The notes beneath the pieces are model-generated. The model was given only the letters and a program-made list of their open reading frames with translations, searched no databases and was not told where the DNA came from. The translations under genes and the position numbers were made by a program. A stretch of 64,000 nucleotides of DNA from Candidatus Gastranaerophilales bacterium (GTDB lineage Bacteria > Cyanobacteriota > Vampirovibrionia > Gastranaerophilales > Gastranaerophilaceae): the NCBI GenBank assembly GCA_944323875.1, contig CALUUH010000001.1, forward strand, positions 123,894 to 187,893. The letters are read 5' to 3'. Positions 18,579-26,167 of the stretch are shown piece by piece (the stretch's first letter is position 1; the number at the start of each line of letters is the position of its first letter).

Positions 18579-19139
18579 ATGAATACAAAAATTATCGGAA
18601 CTTATGACAAATTAATTAACAGATTTTCTAAAACCGGCCGCATTAAAAATCAGATATACAAAGAATTAGAAAGCGCTGGCATGAAAGAAATTCGTGAAAG
18701 AACAATTTCAGAAGATAAATTTGTTCTTCTTGGCTCAAAACAAAAAGGTAAAGGACACAGTAATATGACTATTGGTGTGGACTTAAAAAAGGGTTATATC
18801 CAAAAAGAATCTCAAATGGTAAAAATATTAACATGCTTTTCTAAACACAAATCAAGTATTGAAAAATACTTTACGGATTGGAACGGAGCTTTGCAGCAAA
18901 AGTTGTCTAAATATACATCAATAGTTAATGGTGAAATTGCGGAAACCAGAAATGTAACAGAAATTCCGGGAAAACTCGTAAAGACCTCTGAAACAAGTAT
19001 CTATTCACCTATTCGGCGTTCAGTTAATGTTGATTATGAAAACGGCAACAAATACAGTTTCACCGAACATGAAAACGGTAACAGGGTTTATTCCAGAATT
19101 ATGAATGGCGTGGAATACAATTTTTCCAATAATAAATAA
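18579..19139 (+). CDS. Hypothetical protein
   Basis: 186 residues, no family recognised. No signal peptide or membrane segment. A basic N-terminal half is followed by a beta-rich C-terminal third (VNVDYENGNKYSFTEHENG). AGGAGG is well placed before the ATG, which supports expression. Neighbours give no clue. Confidence 0.7.
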   Translation: MNTKIIGTYDKLINRFSKTGRIKNQIYKELESAGMKEIRERTISEDKFVLLGSKQKGKGHSNMTIGVDLKKGYIQKESQMVKILTCFSKHKSSIEKYFTDWNGALQQKLSKYTSIVNGEIAETRNVTEIPGKLVKTSETSIYSPIRRSVNVDYENGNKYSFTEHENGNRVYSRIMNGVEYNFSNNK

Positions 19140-19481
19140 TTTTATTTACGGGCGTAATTGTTTTTGCCGGCTTGTTAATTCATAATCCAGCATATAATCT
19201 TTTACCTACTTTTCTTGTGATTTTTTGAAGATTTTGGCAAATTTTAATTTCTGCAAAAATTTGAGTTACAATATCATAATTCACAGTTCTATTCCCTATT
19301 TATTAAAAATGTTAACATAAAACTGATGAAATTAAAATTGACTTTATATGACGTGAGTATAAGCCGGCTAAAATATCTGTTATACAAATGCATTATTATT
19401 TTTCATACTTTTCTCTATTGATTTATTATATTTAATTCTGTAAAATAAAGGTACAAATGTTTTAAAAGGAGATTTAAGAGT
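19140..19481. other. Intergenic region with promoter
   Basis: AT-rich. TTGATT (19418-19423), 17-base spacer and TAAAAT (19441-19446) form a likely promoter for the next gene. Nothing else seen. Confidence 0.55.
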
Positions 19482-20699
19482 ATGGATAAAGCGTTGAAGA
19501 AAAAGATATGGGTTGTAGTGCTTTCTTTTATCGGATTTATTACAACTATTAAACTGGCAATGATATATTACGATGCGAATTTTAACCCTTATGCGCTGGC
19601 AAGTTTTTGTTCTATCAATGAATTTATTGATTGCGACAGCGTTGCAAAAACTACCGAATCCCAATTCTGGGGAATTCCGCTGGCATACTGGGGAATGTTT
19701 TTATATCTGTTTATGATAATGCTTATTTTTGCAGATAAACTTAAAAACATTAAATTCCTCGGTTTTTTAGAAGTTTTTAAGAACCCGCTTGATTATGTAG
19801 CCTCTCTCGGACTTATATCTTTTATTATTTCAATGTCATTATTGTTTATCAGCCTGCACGAAATTAAAATGCTTTGTATTTTATGTGCGGCAACTTATAT
19901 TTTGAACTTGATTATCGGCCTTGTTGCCGTTGATTTTAAAGAAGGCGGATTTGTTAAAGCCGTTAAACAAAGCTTTTTAGATTTTGTTGACGCGATAAAA
20001 GTTAAAAAATATCTGGCAATGTTTATTGCTGTTATGGTTTTGGCCGGCGGCGCTTTAACATATACCACAATGTCCAATGTATTTACGCCTCAGGTAAAAA
20101 GAAAGAAAGAATTTAAAGAATTTGTTAAGGCTAAATATAATATGTACGCTGTAAACGGTAATCAACTCGGTGATCCGAACGGTAAAGTTCTTGTTGAAAT
20201 ATACTCTGACTACCGCTGCCCTATGTGCCGCTCACACAATATTATGATGCATAAACTTGCAAAAGAATTGAATAACGTAAAATTTGTGCATCACAATTTC
20301 CCTCTGTGTACAGATTGTAACCCGTATATTCAGGTTTCAATTCTGGGCCATGAAGACTCTTGTATGCTTGCACGTTATGCTTATGCAGCAGAGAAACAGG
20401 GTAATCTCTGGGGGTTGAATACAGTGCTGTTTGATGCAAAACCGAAAAACGAAGAAGAAGTTCTTGAGCTTGCAAAGAAAATGGGACTTGATGTCGCAAA
20501 ACTTGAAAAAGATGCAAACAGTATGGAAGCAATGCAGGCTTTGCGTAAAGATATAGAACTTGCCGCAAAACAAGGATTTAACGGCACTCCTGTAACCGTT
20601 GTAAACGGCAAATCCCATATCGGTGTAAAAACATACAGTGAATTTAAAGATTGGTTAATTAAAGAAGGTGCTCAGCCAAAAGATGAAAAAACAAAATAA
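19482..20699 (+). CDS. VKOR-DsbA fusion (disulfide-forming membrane protein)
   Basis: 405 residues. The N-terminal vitamin K epoxide reductase domain has several membrane helices, Cys43 and Cys51 in the loop and the CxxC pair Cys132/Cys135 (LCILC). A thioredoxin-like domain follows from about 225 with CPMC (246-249) and the cis-proline loop GTPVTVV. In such fusions the first domain passes electrons to quinone and the second oxidises exported proteins. The cysteine-rich pilins of this window are plausible clients (inference). Overlaps queH by 17 bases. Confidence 0.92.
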   Translation: MDKALKKKIWVVVLSFIGFITTIKLAMIYYDANFNPYALASFCSINEFIDCDSVAKTTESQFWGIPLAYWGMFLYLFMIMLIFADKLKNIKFLGFLEVFKNPLDYVASLGLISFIISMSLLFISLHEIKMLCILCAATYILNLIIGLVAVDFKEGGFVKAVKQSFLDFVDAIKVKKYLAMFIAVMVLAGGALTYTTMSNVFTPQVKRKKEFKEFVKAKYNMYAVNGNQLGDPNGKVLVEIYSDYRCPMCRSHNIMMHKLAKELNNVKFVHHNFPLCTDCNPYIQVSILGHEDSCMLARYAYAAEKQGNLWGLNTVLFDAKPKNEEEVLELAKKMGLDVAKLEKDANSMEAMQALRKDIELAAKQGFNGTPVTVVNGKSHIGVKTYSEFKDWLIKEGAQPKDEKTK

Positions 20700-21231
20700 A
20701 ACAATTGTTTTGCACGCATGTTGTGCTATATGCTCAGGATATCCGGTTTCTTTTTTACAGGAAGCCGGATATCAGGTAGTTGTATATTTTTACAACCCGA
20801 ACATTTATCCTGCCGGCGAGTACCGGAAGCGGATTGAGGCGGAACGTACACTGTGCGAAGCTTTGAACGCTGAACTTGTAGAAGCCGAATACGAGCCGGA
20901 TGAGTTTTATATTGCGGCAAAAGGTCTTGAAAATGAACCCGAAAAAGGCGCAAGATGCGATAAGTGTTTTGAATTAAGACTTCGTAAAACCGCCGAATTT
21001 GCCAAAAAATCAGGTATTGAGGAATTTACAACCTCAATTGTCATAAGTCCCCACAAAAATTTCGACCGATTAACCCGTATAGGTCAAAAAATTGCAGATG
21101 AATACGGACTAAAATATCAGGCAATAGATTTCAAAAAGAAAGACGGCTTTTTGAAAACAAACAGGATTTCCCGCGAATTAGGACTTTATCGTCAAAATTA
21201 CTGTGGATGTGAATTCAGTATCAGAAATTAA
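20683..21231 (+). CDS. queH: Epoxyqueuosine reductase
   Basis: 182 residues. QueH family (formerly DUF208): reduces epoxyqueuosine to queuosine in tRNA as the last step of that modification. Metal and cluster cysteines are visible in LHACCAICSGYP, GARCDKCFELRL and NYCGCEF. ATG 20683 is chosen over the GTG at 20668 because it gives the usual KTIVLHACC start. Read from inside the end of the VKOR gene, hence translationally coupled. Confidence 0.92.
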   Translation: MKKQNKTIVLHACCAICSGYPVSFLQEAGYQVVVYFYNPNIYPAGEYRKRIEAERTLCEALNAELVEAEYEPDEFYIAAKGLENEPEKGARCDKCFELRLRKTAEFAKKSGIEEFTTSIVISPHKNFDRLTRIGQKIADEYGLKYQAIDFKKKDGFLKTNRISRELGLYRQNYCGCEFSIRN

Positions 21232-21247
21232 TTTTGCAAAATAAAAA

Positions 21248-21265
21248 GACCTCATTTTTGAGGTC
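21248..21265. terminator. Small hairpin after queH
   Basis: GACCTCA and TGAGGTC with a T loop. Lacks a strong T-run, so it is a weak terminator or a processing stem. Confidence 0.4.
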
Positions 21266-21426
21266 AAGGTTGGTTATTTTGGTTATGTTATAGTTATTGG
21301 GTTGTTATTTTAGAATCTCCTCGTTCGTTTTAAGACCTGTAAAAAATAAATTTTGCGGTCTTAAAAAACAAATATTTACAAAACTTAATAAACGCAATTG
21401 TTAAAATCTGATATTATGTAATTAAG

Positions 21427-21867
21427 ATGTTATTGAAATTAAAAAAGTGGTTTTTATCAACGATATTGCGCCGAAAATATTACAGAACGGGTAAATGTAA
21501 TGCCTGCGGCCAGTGCTGTACGCATATTTATGTAAAGCATTACAAACACGTTATTCAGGACGAAAAAGAGTTTAAAAAACTTCAATTGCTGCACAGTTTT
21601 TATGCGCATTTAAAGGTTATCGACAAGGATGATATCGGTCTGGTTTTTGAATGTCAAAATTTAGATCCGGTGACACACAAATGTAAAATTCATAGGACGC
21701 GGCCGGGGATATGCCGTCGGTATCCTCAGGAAGAACTGTTTTCCATGGGTGGCGCATTGTCAGAAAACTGCGGGTATAAAATGGAGCTTATAATAGAGTT
21801 TGCCGACGTACTGCGAAAAGAGCAAAAACGCTCAAATTCTTTGTGGAATAGGTTATTGAGAAAATAA
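21427..21867 (+). CDS. YkgJ-type cysteine-cluster protein
   Basis: 146 residues. Cluster CNACGQCC at about 24-31, then CKIHRTRPGICRRYP and a further Cys, as in the YkgJ/UPF0153 family of probable metal-binding proteins. Basic N-terminal helix. No function beyond metal binding can be given. Paralogue of the gene at 11997. No ribosome site is obvious at 21427. Confidence 0.78.
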   Translation: MLLKLKKWFLSTILRRKYYRTGKCNACGQCCTHIYVKHYKHVIQDEKEFKKLQLLHSFYAHLKVIDKDDIGLVFECQNLDPVTHKCKIHRTRPGICRRYPQEELFSMGGALSENCGYKMELIIEFADVLRKEQKRSNSLWNRLLRK

Positions 21868-22534
21868 GGCAGTAAGTTGCCAGGGCACTAAGGAGTTACA
21901 GAAGTAGTGAACTGTTATTACAAATAAGGCACTATGATTGTGACTAAGTGACTAGGTGACTAAGTGGTTACAAGAATAAGGCAACGTGAGAATATTTTCG
22001 CATTACCCTATTTTGTAATAACAGTACACTGTTTACTGTTCACAGGTCACAGATGTAGGTTGGGGCATTCTTGCCCAACAAAAAAATTTGAGATCCCGCA
22101 AGGCAACAATTCTGGCGTATTGCACTCAAAAATTGCTCGCGATAAACGGCACCGTTCCGCCTCCAACGAAAACTGACCGTTTCCGTTTCGGCGTCACCTC
22201 TCGCGCTGTGCGCTCGTGCCTCTGCTCGCAATTCGCTGCGGGATGACGGAATAAAAGGCAACGAGAAAATAATCTCATTGCCTTATCTTTGATAATACTT
22301 AGTGCCCTGTCTTGGATTTGCCTGTCGCATCGTTCGCGAATAACGAGTACGCTTACGCTTTAACTCTTCGCTCACTCGCTCTCCACGCTCACGGAGACTC
22401 GCCTTAGGAGCGTTGCTCCAGCCGGCTCGTTCCGTTCGCTATCCGGACTCGCTTCGCTCCGTCCGTCCGCAAATCCGCTAGTCACTTAGTCACCAAAGCG
22501 GTTACCGTTAGATGTGCTAGGTGGCCGCTACGCG
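21868..22534. other. Intergenic repeat mosaic
   Basis: No gene. Contains GTGACTAGGTGACTAAGTGG units (about 21938-21970), a degenerate AAGGCAACG hairpin (21979-22012), TTCACTGT-type units (near 22022), GAGATCCCGCAAGGCAAC (reverse of 109-126 and 1826-1843), the reversed 11-100 block, and the CCGTCCGTCCGCAAATCCGC block. These are the same modules that make up pilin leaders and other gaps. Confidence 0.7.
22256..22292. terminator. AAGGCAA/ATTGCCTT hairpin
   Basis: AAAGGCAACGAGA pairs with TCTCATTGCCTT, followed on the plus strand by ATCTTTG. Same family as the cassette terminators; placed between convergent genes. Confidence 0.5.
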
Positions 22535-23956
22535 TTAGCTCCCGAAACATAAGGCGCGATGAAGGCTGTAGTCCTTGCCGCCGTAGACGTTCCAGCGGCT
22601 GTAGGGCGAGTAGAAGCTGCGAACGTATGCGCTGGAGGTGCTGTACTCCTCACTGGACCAATAGTGGTAACCAAGAGTGAGTGGAGGATTATCTTTGTAT
22701 TGATCCTTTACTTTGAGGTTGGATTTGTCTTCCATTGCTCCTATTGTTACTGCGCTTCCATCGCTTGAGTTTACATATAATTCACTTGCTAATTGGGCTA
22801 GTTGAGCCATCGTTGGTAGTTCCATGTTCTTTTGATCACATGCTTTTTTAGCTCCTGCCCAATAGTTATTTGCACACCAAGTGTTTGTATTACCTGTTTG
22901 GTCGTATGCTTTATCTTCCTCTGTTCCGTCTGAGCATGTATTTATGGCTGTTGGTTGAAATTCTGTACTCCAGCACATGTCGCCTATTGGGTTATCGCAA
23001 GTAGAAAATGCTACGCCGGAAGATAATTGAATATCTTTTCCTACTCTATTAGGTCCTTTCTTTCCGTTTACATCTACCATATAGCCTATGCAGCTTACTT
23101 GTGATCCTGTATCTTCTATCGGGTCCGCATAAGGGCATTCCGGCTGGTATGCCATAATAACCGTTGTTCCGTCTGCTACGACAAAGCTCATTGTATTAGT
23201 GTTAGTTTGCCAGTCGCTTAGGCCCATGCTTGAAGCGCTTGTGAGGCTGTCTGTTTCAACTTCCATAGGTTCTTCATTGCTTCCTGTGGTAACGACTTTA
23301 GGTGAATAGCATTTGTTAATATCTGTATTGTCACATGTTTTAATAACTTTCATATATTGTTTGAAAGTATCCATAAAGTCCTCTGTAGAGTCATGTCCTG
23401 TCATAACACCGTCTGTGTTCATTCTGCGGACAGTTTCCGTGAGTTTCTTTTCCCAAAGGTCTTTAGCCGTAGACCATGCCTTCTCGTTATGGTTCTGGAT
23501 TAGCCCCGGAAGTGTTAGCGCGGCAACGATGCCGATTACAGCGAGGGTGATTAGCACCTCGGCGAGGGTAAAAGCGGCCTTGCGGAAAGGCACTAAGTTA
23601 CTAAGGCACTGAGGCACTAAGGATTTACATGAGGCTGGCTCTGCGGCTCCGTGACGGGTTTTGTCATGCTGAACTGCGGATTGCGAGCAGAAAGAAATGT
23701 TTTCCGAAACCATAGCGGAGCCGGAGGTGAGAGCGTCGTTGAGGAAAGCATTTCTTTCTGCGATTTTCTGAGTATTGGTGCAGGCTGGCCTGCCGGTCCC
23801 CAGAGTGTAAGAGCGAACTACGTCCGCACCCTCATCCGGCCTGCGGCCACCTTTCCTCTCGTACAAACAATCCACCGGATTGTTTGTACTCGGCAGAGTC
23901 AGAGGGAGAAGGGAATGTAGCTGTTGTTGCTCTTTGTTAACATTTGGTTCAATCAT
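22535..23956 (-). CDS. Type IV pilin-like protein with DGR-type variable C-terminus (cassette 4)
   Basis: 473 residues from ATG 23956 (AAAGGAG eight bases upstream). The leader of 128 residues is nearly identical to that of the unrelated pilin at 29607 and carries an in-frame palindromic insert. Mature start at Phe129. The constant region is as in cassettes 1-3. The variable tail (GYHYWSSEEY) ends ALCFGS rather than CISN. The frame stays open upstream to 24142, through a 12-base G tract that separates it from another leader-like start at 24278. No divergent regulator gene adjoins. Surface role inferred. Confidence 0.85.
   Translation of the reverse strand: MIEPNVNKEQQQLHSLLPLTLPSTNNPVDCLYERKGGRRPDEGADVVRSYTLGTGRPACTNTQKIAERNAFLNDALTSGSAMVSENISFCSQSAVQHDKTRHGAAEPASCKSLVPQCLSNLVPFRKAAFTLAEVLITLAVIGIVAALTLPGLIQNHNEKAWSTAKDLWEKKLTETVRRMNTDGVMTGHDSTEDFMDTFKQYMKVIKTCDNTDINKCYSPKVVTTGSNEEPMEVETDSLTSASSMGLSDWQTNTNTMSFVVADGTTVIMAYQPECPYADPIEDTGSQVSCIGYMVDVNGKKGPNRVGKDIQLSSGVAFSTCDNPIGDMCWSTEFQPTAINTCSDGTEEDKAYDQTGNTNTWCANNYWAGAKKACDQKNMELPTMAQLAQLASELYVNSSDGSAVTIGAMEDKSNLKVKDQYKDNPPLTLGYHYWSSEEYSTSSAYVRSFYSPYSRWNVYGGKDYSLHRALCFGS
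22538..22672 (-). other. Variable region of cassette 4
   Basis: Shares the fixed codons of cassette 3 (GCA TAC, CGC AGC TTC, TCG, TAC AGC) but differs at AAC-type positions. After GCC TTA TGT the sequence leaves the common 3' end, and the stop-overlapping hairpin is missing. Confidence 0.65.
23861..23889. repeat. Perfect palindrome inserted in the cassette 4 leader
   Basis: Arms of 13 bases (GTACAAACAATCC and its exact complement) around a 3-base loop. It interrupts the PLGEGGRRPDEG repeat peptide but keeps the frame. The same repeat at 29607 lacks it. Confidence 0.75.
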
Positions 23957-24024
23957 AATTTGTTCTCCTTTCAGTTTTCTTCTGTAATCTATTTTTCTTT
24001 TATTCATTTTTTTGCAACACAAGT

Positions 24025-24050
24025 TCCACAAGCTAGAAATAACTTGTGGA
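24025..24050. promoter_or_regulatory. Inverted repeat upstream of cassette 4
   Basis: TCCACAAG and CTTGTGGA with a 10-base spacer. Possible operator. The right arm also overlaps a perfect DnaA box (TGTGGATAA, 24045-24053), but one box is not an origin. Confidence 0.4.
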
Positions 24051-24089
24051 TAATATATAATATTTCCATTTTTAGCAAAATCTAGTCGC

Positions 24090-24278
24090 TCAGCGGGCCT
24101 TAAATGTTTTGCCCCCCCCCCCCGTAAAGCCAGTAATAGCAAGGGTTTCAGGCGATTGAGTGATTAAGTGGGTTTTCAAAATTTCTTCTGTTAACACTTT
24201 CGTCACTTTACTCACATCACTCACTCTACTCACCTTACTCACTCCAGTCACTTTTTTACTTCTCTGTGCTTCCAACAT
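24090..24278 (-). pseudogene. Detached pilin leader start ahead of cassette 4
   Basis: 62 codons from ATG 24278 with GAGGAAACAGG upstream. It encodes KVTGVSKVSRVSDVSKV, the same VSx repeat that opens the leaders at 9972, 29607 and 62969, then runs into a 12-base G tract and stops at 24090. The frame beyond the tract is the cassette 4 frame shifted by one; loss of one G would join them. Either a phase-variable on/off leader or a decayed 5' end. An assembly length error in the tract would give the same picture. Confidence 0.5.
24112..24123 (-). repeat. Poly-G tract (12 bases on the coding strand)
   Basis: Twelve C on the plus strand in an AT-rich genome, between a leader-like start and the cassette 4 frame. 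Long enough for slipped-strand length changes. Confidence 0.8.
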
Positions 24279-24310
24279 CCTGTTTCCTCTTTTGCATACT
24301 AGTTATTTTT

Positions 24311-24339
24311 AGTTTAACATATATTCCCAAATTTTTCAA
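24311..24339 (-). promoter_or_regulatory. Candidate promoter for the 24278 start
   Basis: On the minus strand TTGAAA (24339-24334), 17-base spacer, TAAACT (24316-24311). Confidence 0.4.
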
Positions 24340-24500
24340 CCGCGATTATTAAAATTTTATATCTCATAATTGCAAACTGGCCTTAAAATGTACTATATTG
24401 CCCCGTTTTGCGACCTCAGATATAAAACAACTATATTCTTCTGATAATTTTTTTAATAGCTGTATATTTTATTTTTGATATAATAATGACAGGAGGGCTT

Positions 24501-24887
24501 ATGAAATTTTTACATTCAATGATTAGAGTAAAAGACATTGACGCGTCTTTAAAATTTTACACAGAATTGTTAAACATGAAAGTCGAAAAACAAAAAAGAC
24601 TTGAAGATTGTGAATTATACTTCCTCAATGATGAAGAAAACAGCGGGGCGCAAATTGAATTGACCTACAACGATGAAACGCCGCCGGAAGGGTATCAATG
24701 CGGCAATGCTTTCGGACACTTTGCATTTTCTGTTGACTCGCTGGAAAAATTCACCGAAAAGCTGCACTCACTCGGGTACGAATATCTCTATGAACCATTT
24801 GATTTAAACGGTAAAGGTACCAAAATTGCCTTCATAAAAGACCCTGATGGCAATGAAATAGAAATGATAGAAAAAGTTATCTGGTAA
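24501..24887 (+). CDS. Glyoxalase/VOC-family protein, lactoylglutathione lyase-like
   Basis: 128 residues from ATG 24501, which has AGGAGGG upstream; the ATG at 24486 would contain that site. Two beta-alpha-beta-beta-beta repeats of the vicinal oxygen chelate fold. Likely metal ligands are His (FLHSMIRV), Glu (QIELTYN), His (FGHFAFSV) and Glu (NEIEMIEK), as in glyoxalase I, which detoxifies methylglyoxal adducts. Substrate inferred from family resemblance. Confidence 0.85.
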   Translation: MKFLHSMIRVKDIDASLKFYTELLNMKVEKQKRLEDCELYFLNDEENSGAQIELTYNDETPPEGYQCGNAFGHFAFSVDSLEKFTEKLHSLGYEYLYEPFDLNGKGTKIAFIKDPDGNEIEMIEKVIW

Positions 24888-24946
24888 ATATATCCATATC
24901 TTCGGACTAAGTATAAAAGATTACATATTCATCCTGATTAATATAA

Positions 24947-26167
24947 TTAATCAGGAGTAAAGCCTGTGCGGATAATATCTTTACCGAAACGACTTTCCAG
25001 TTTATCAAAGCATCTGGTTAATTTTGCTTTTTTATCATCCTCCGTATCCGTAAACAAAAACAGCTGCGACTCGCTATTATGTGTAATCCCGTCCAGTATC
25101 ACGCCGGTGCTGCGATACAAAATGTTCGGATTATACAGTTTATCAAGTAATTCAAAAATAACCCGCGATATTTCAAATTCATAATCAGTCGGCTTGGCAA
25201 GAATACGTTTTTCATAATATGATTTAAAATCCTTTGTCTTTAACATCAGCGTAATACCAGTACATCTGGCATCTATCTTCCTGAGCTTTGCGCAAGCGCG
25301 GTGAATATGAAAATTTAACGAATTCTTTAAAAAATTTATATCTGAACTGAATTTTGACAACATACTTGTTTTTTGTATTGATTTTGGCAATTTCACAACA
25401 GTATCAACAGGAGAAACCATTTCTCCCAAAAGTTCATGTTTCATCTCAAGCCCGCGTATCCCGATTTTCTGATTTAACCAGCTGTCAGTCTGGGAAACAA
25501 GTTCATAAGCGTTTAAAATCCCGTTTTTGTGAAACATTAGTGTAAGATTTTTGCCAATCCCCCAAATCTCGCCGATATCAGTATTTTCCAGAACTTCAAT
25601 AATCTCTTGCCTATGAATATGATAAACTCCGCCTGACATTGATTTTGCCTTGTCAGATGCAAGTTTGGCAAGAGTTTTGGAGGAACTTATTCCGATAGAA
25701 ACAGGTATATCAACGCGTTTCATCACCTCTTCACGCAAAAACTCACCTATTTCAGTGTAATTCTTTTTATAAAGCCGTTCCAGCCCCGTTAACTCAACAA
25801 AAGCCTCGTCTATAGAATACACCTCAACTTTCGGACTAAATTCCTTCAAAACCGCCATAACTTCTTTTGACACCTCGCCGTACAAATCATGCCGGCCGGA
25901 AAGATATATCGCTTTCGGGTAATCTTTCTTTGCCATAAAATACGGCAGTCCCATCCGTATTCCCATCTTTTTTGCTTCTCTGGAACGGGATATTACACAT
26001 CCGTCACGGTTTGAAAGCACGCAGACAGGTTTTCCTTTCAATTCAGGATTGACCTTCTGTTCACAGGACACAAAAAACGAATCACAATCTACCAGTGCTA
26101 TGACATTTTTCTTACCCATAGCAACAGTATCAATTTGTTTCTGTATTTCGTCAAATCTCAAACGCAT
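24947..26167 (-). CDS. Y-family DNA polymerase, UmuC-like
   Basis: 406 residues. Translesion polymerase. Catalytic acids are in ALVDCDSFF and YSIDEAFVEL; the fingers motif VCVLSNRDGCVISRS is closer to UmuC than to DinB. Helix-hairpin-helix and little-finger regions follow. There is a 16-residue extension before the usual VALVDCDSFF start. A start within it (ATG at about 26119, MGKKNVIALVD) is possible. The stop and start overlap (TAATG) with rqcH upstream implies one message. No umuD-like gene is in the window. Confidence 0.9.
   Translation of the reverse strand: MRLRFDEIQKQIDTVAMGKKNVIALVDCDSFFVSCEQKVNPELKGKPVCVLSNRDGCVISRSREAKKMGIRMGLPYFMAKKDYPKAIYLSGRHDLYGEVSKEVMAVLKEFSPKVEVYSIDEAFVELTGLERLYKKNYTEIGEFLREEVMKRVDIPVSIGISSSKTLAKLASDKAKSMSGGVYHIHRQEIIEVLENTDIGEIWGIGKNLTLMFHKNGILNAYELVSQTDSWLNQKIGIRGLEMKHELLGEMVSPVDTVVKLPKSIQKTSMLSKFSSDINFLKNSLNFHIHRACAKLRKIDARCTGITLMLKTKDFKSYYEKRILAKPTDYEFEISRVIFELLDKLYNPNILYRSTGVILDGITHNSESQLFLFTDTEDDKKAKLTRCFDKLESRFGKDIIRTGFTPD

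Noticed and set aside
22559..22768. Plus-strand frame opposite the cassette 4 tail
   Set aside because: Shadow of the variable region on the other strand.
24045..24053. Perfect DnaA box
   Set aside because: A single box with no dnaA, dnaN or box cluster nearby; more likely part of an operator-like inverted repeat.
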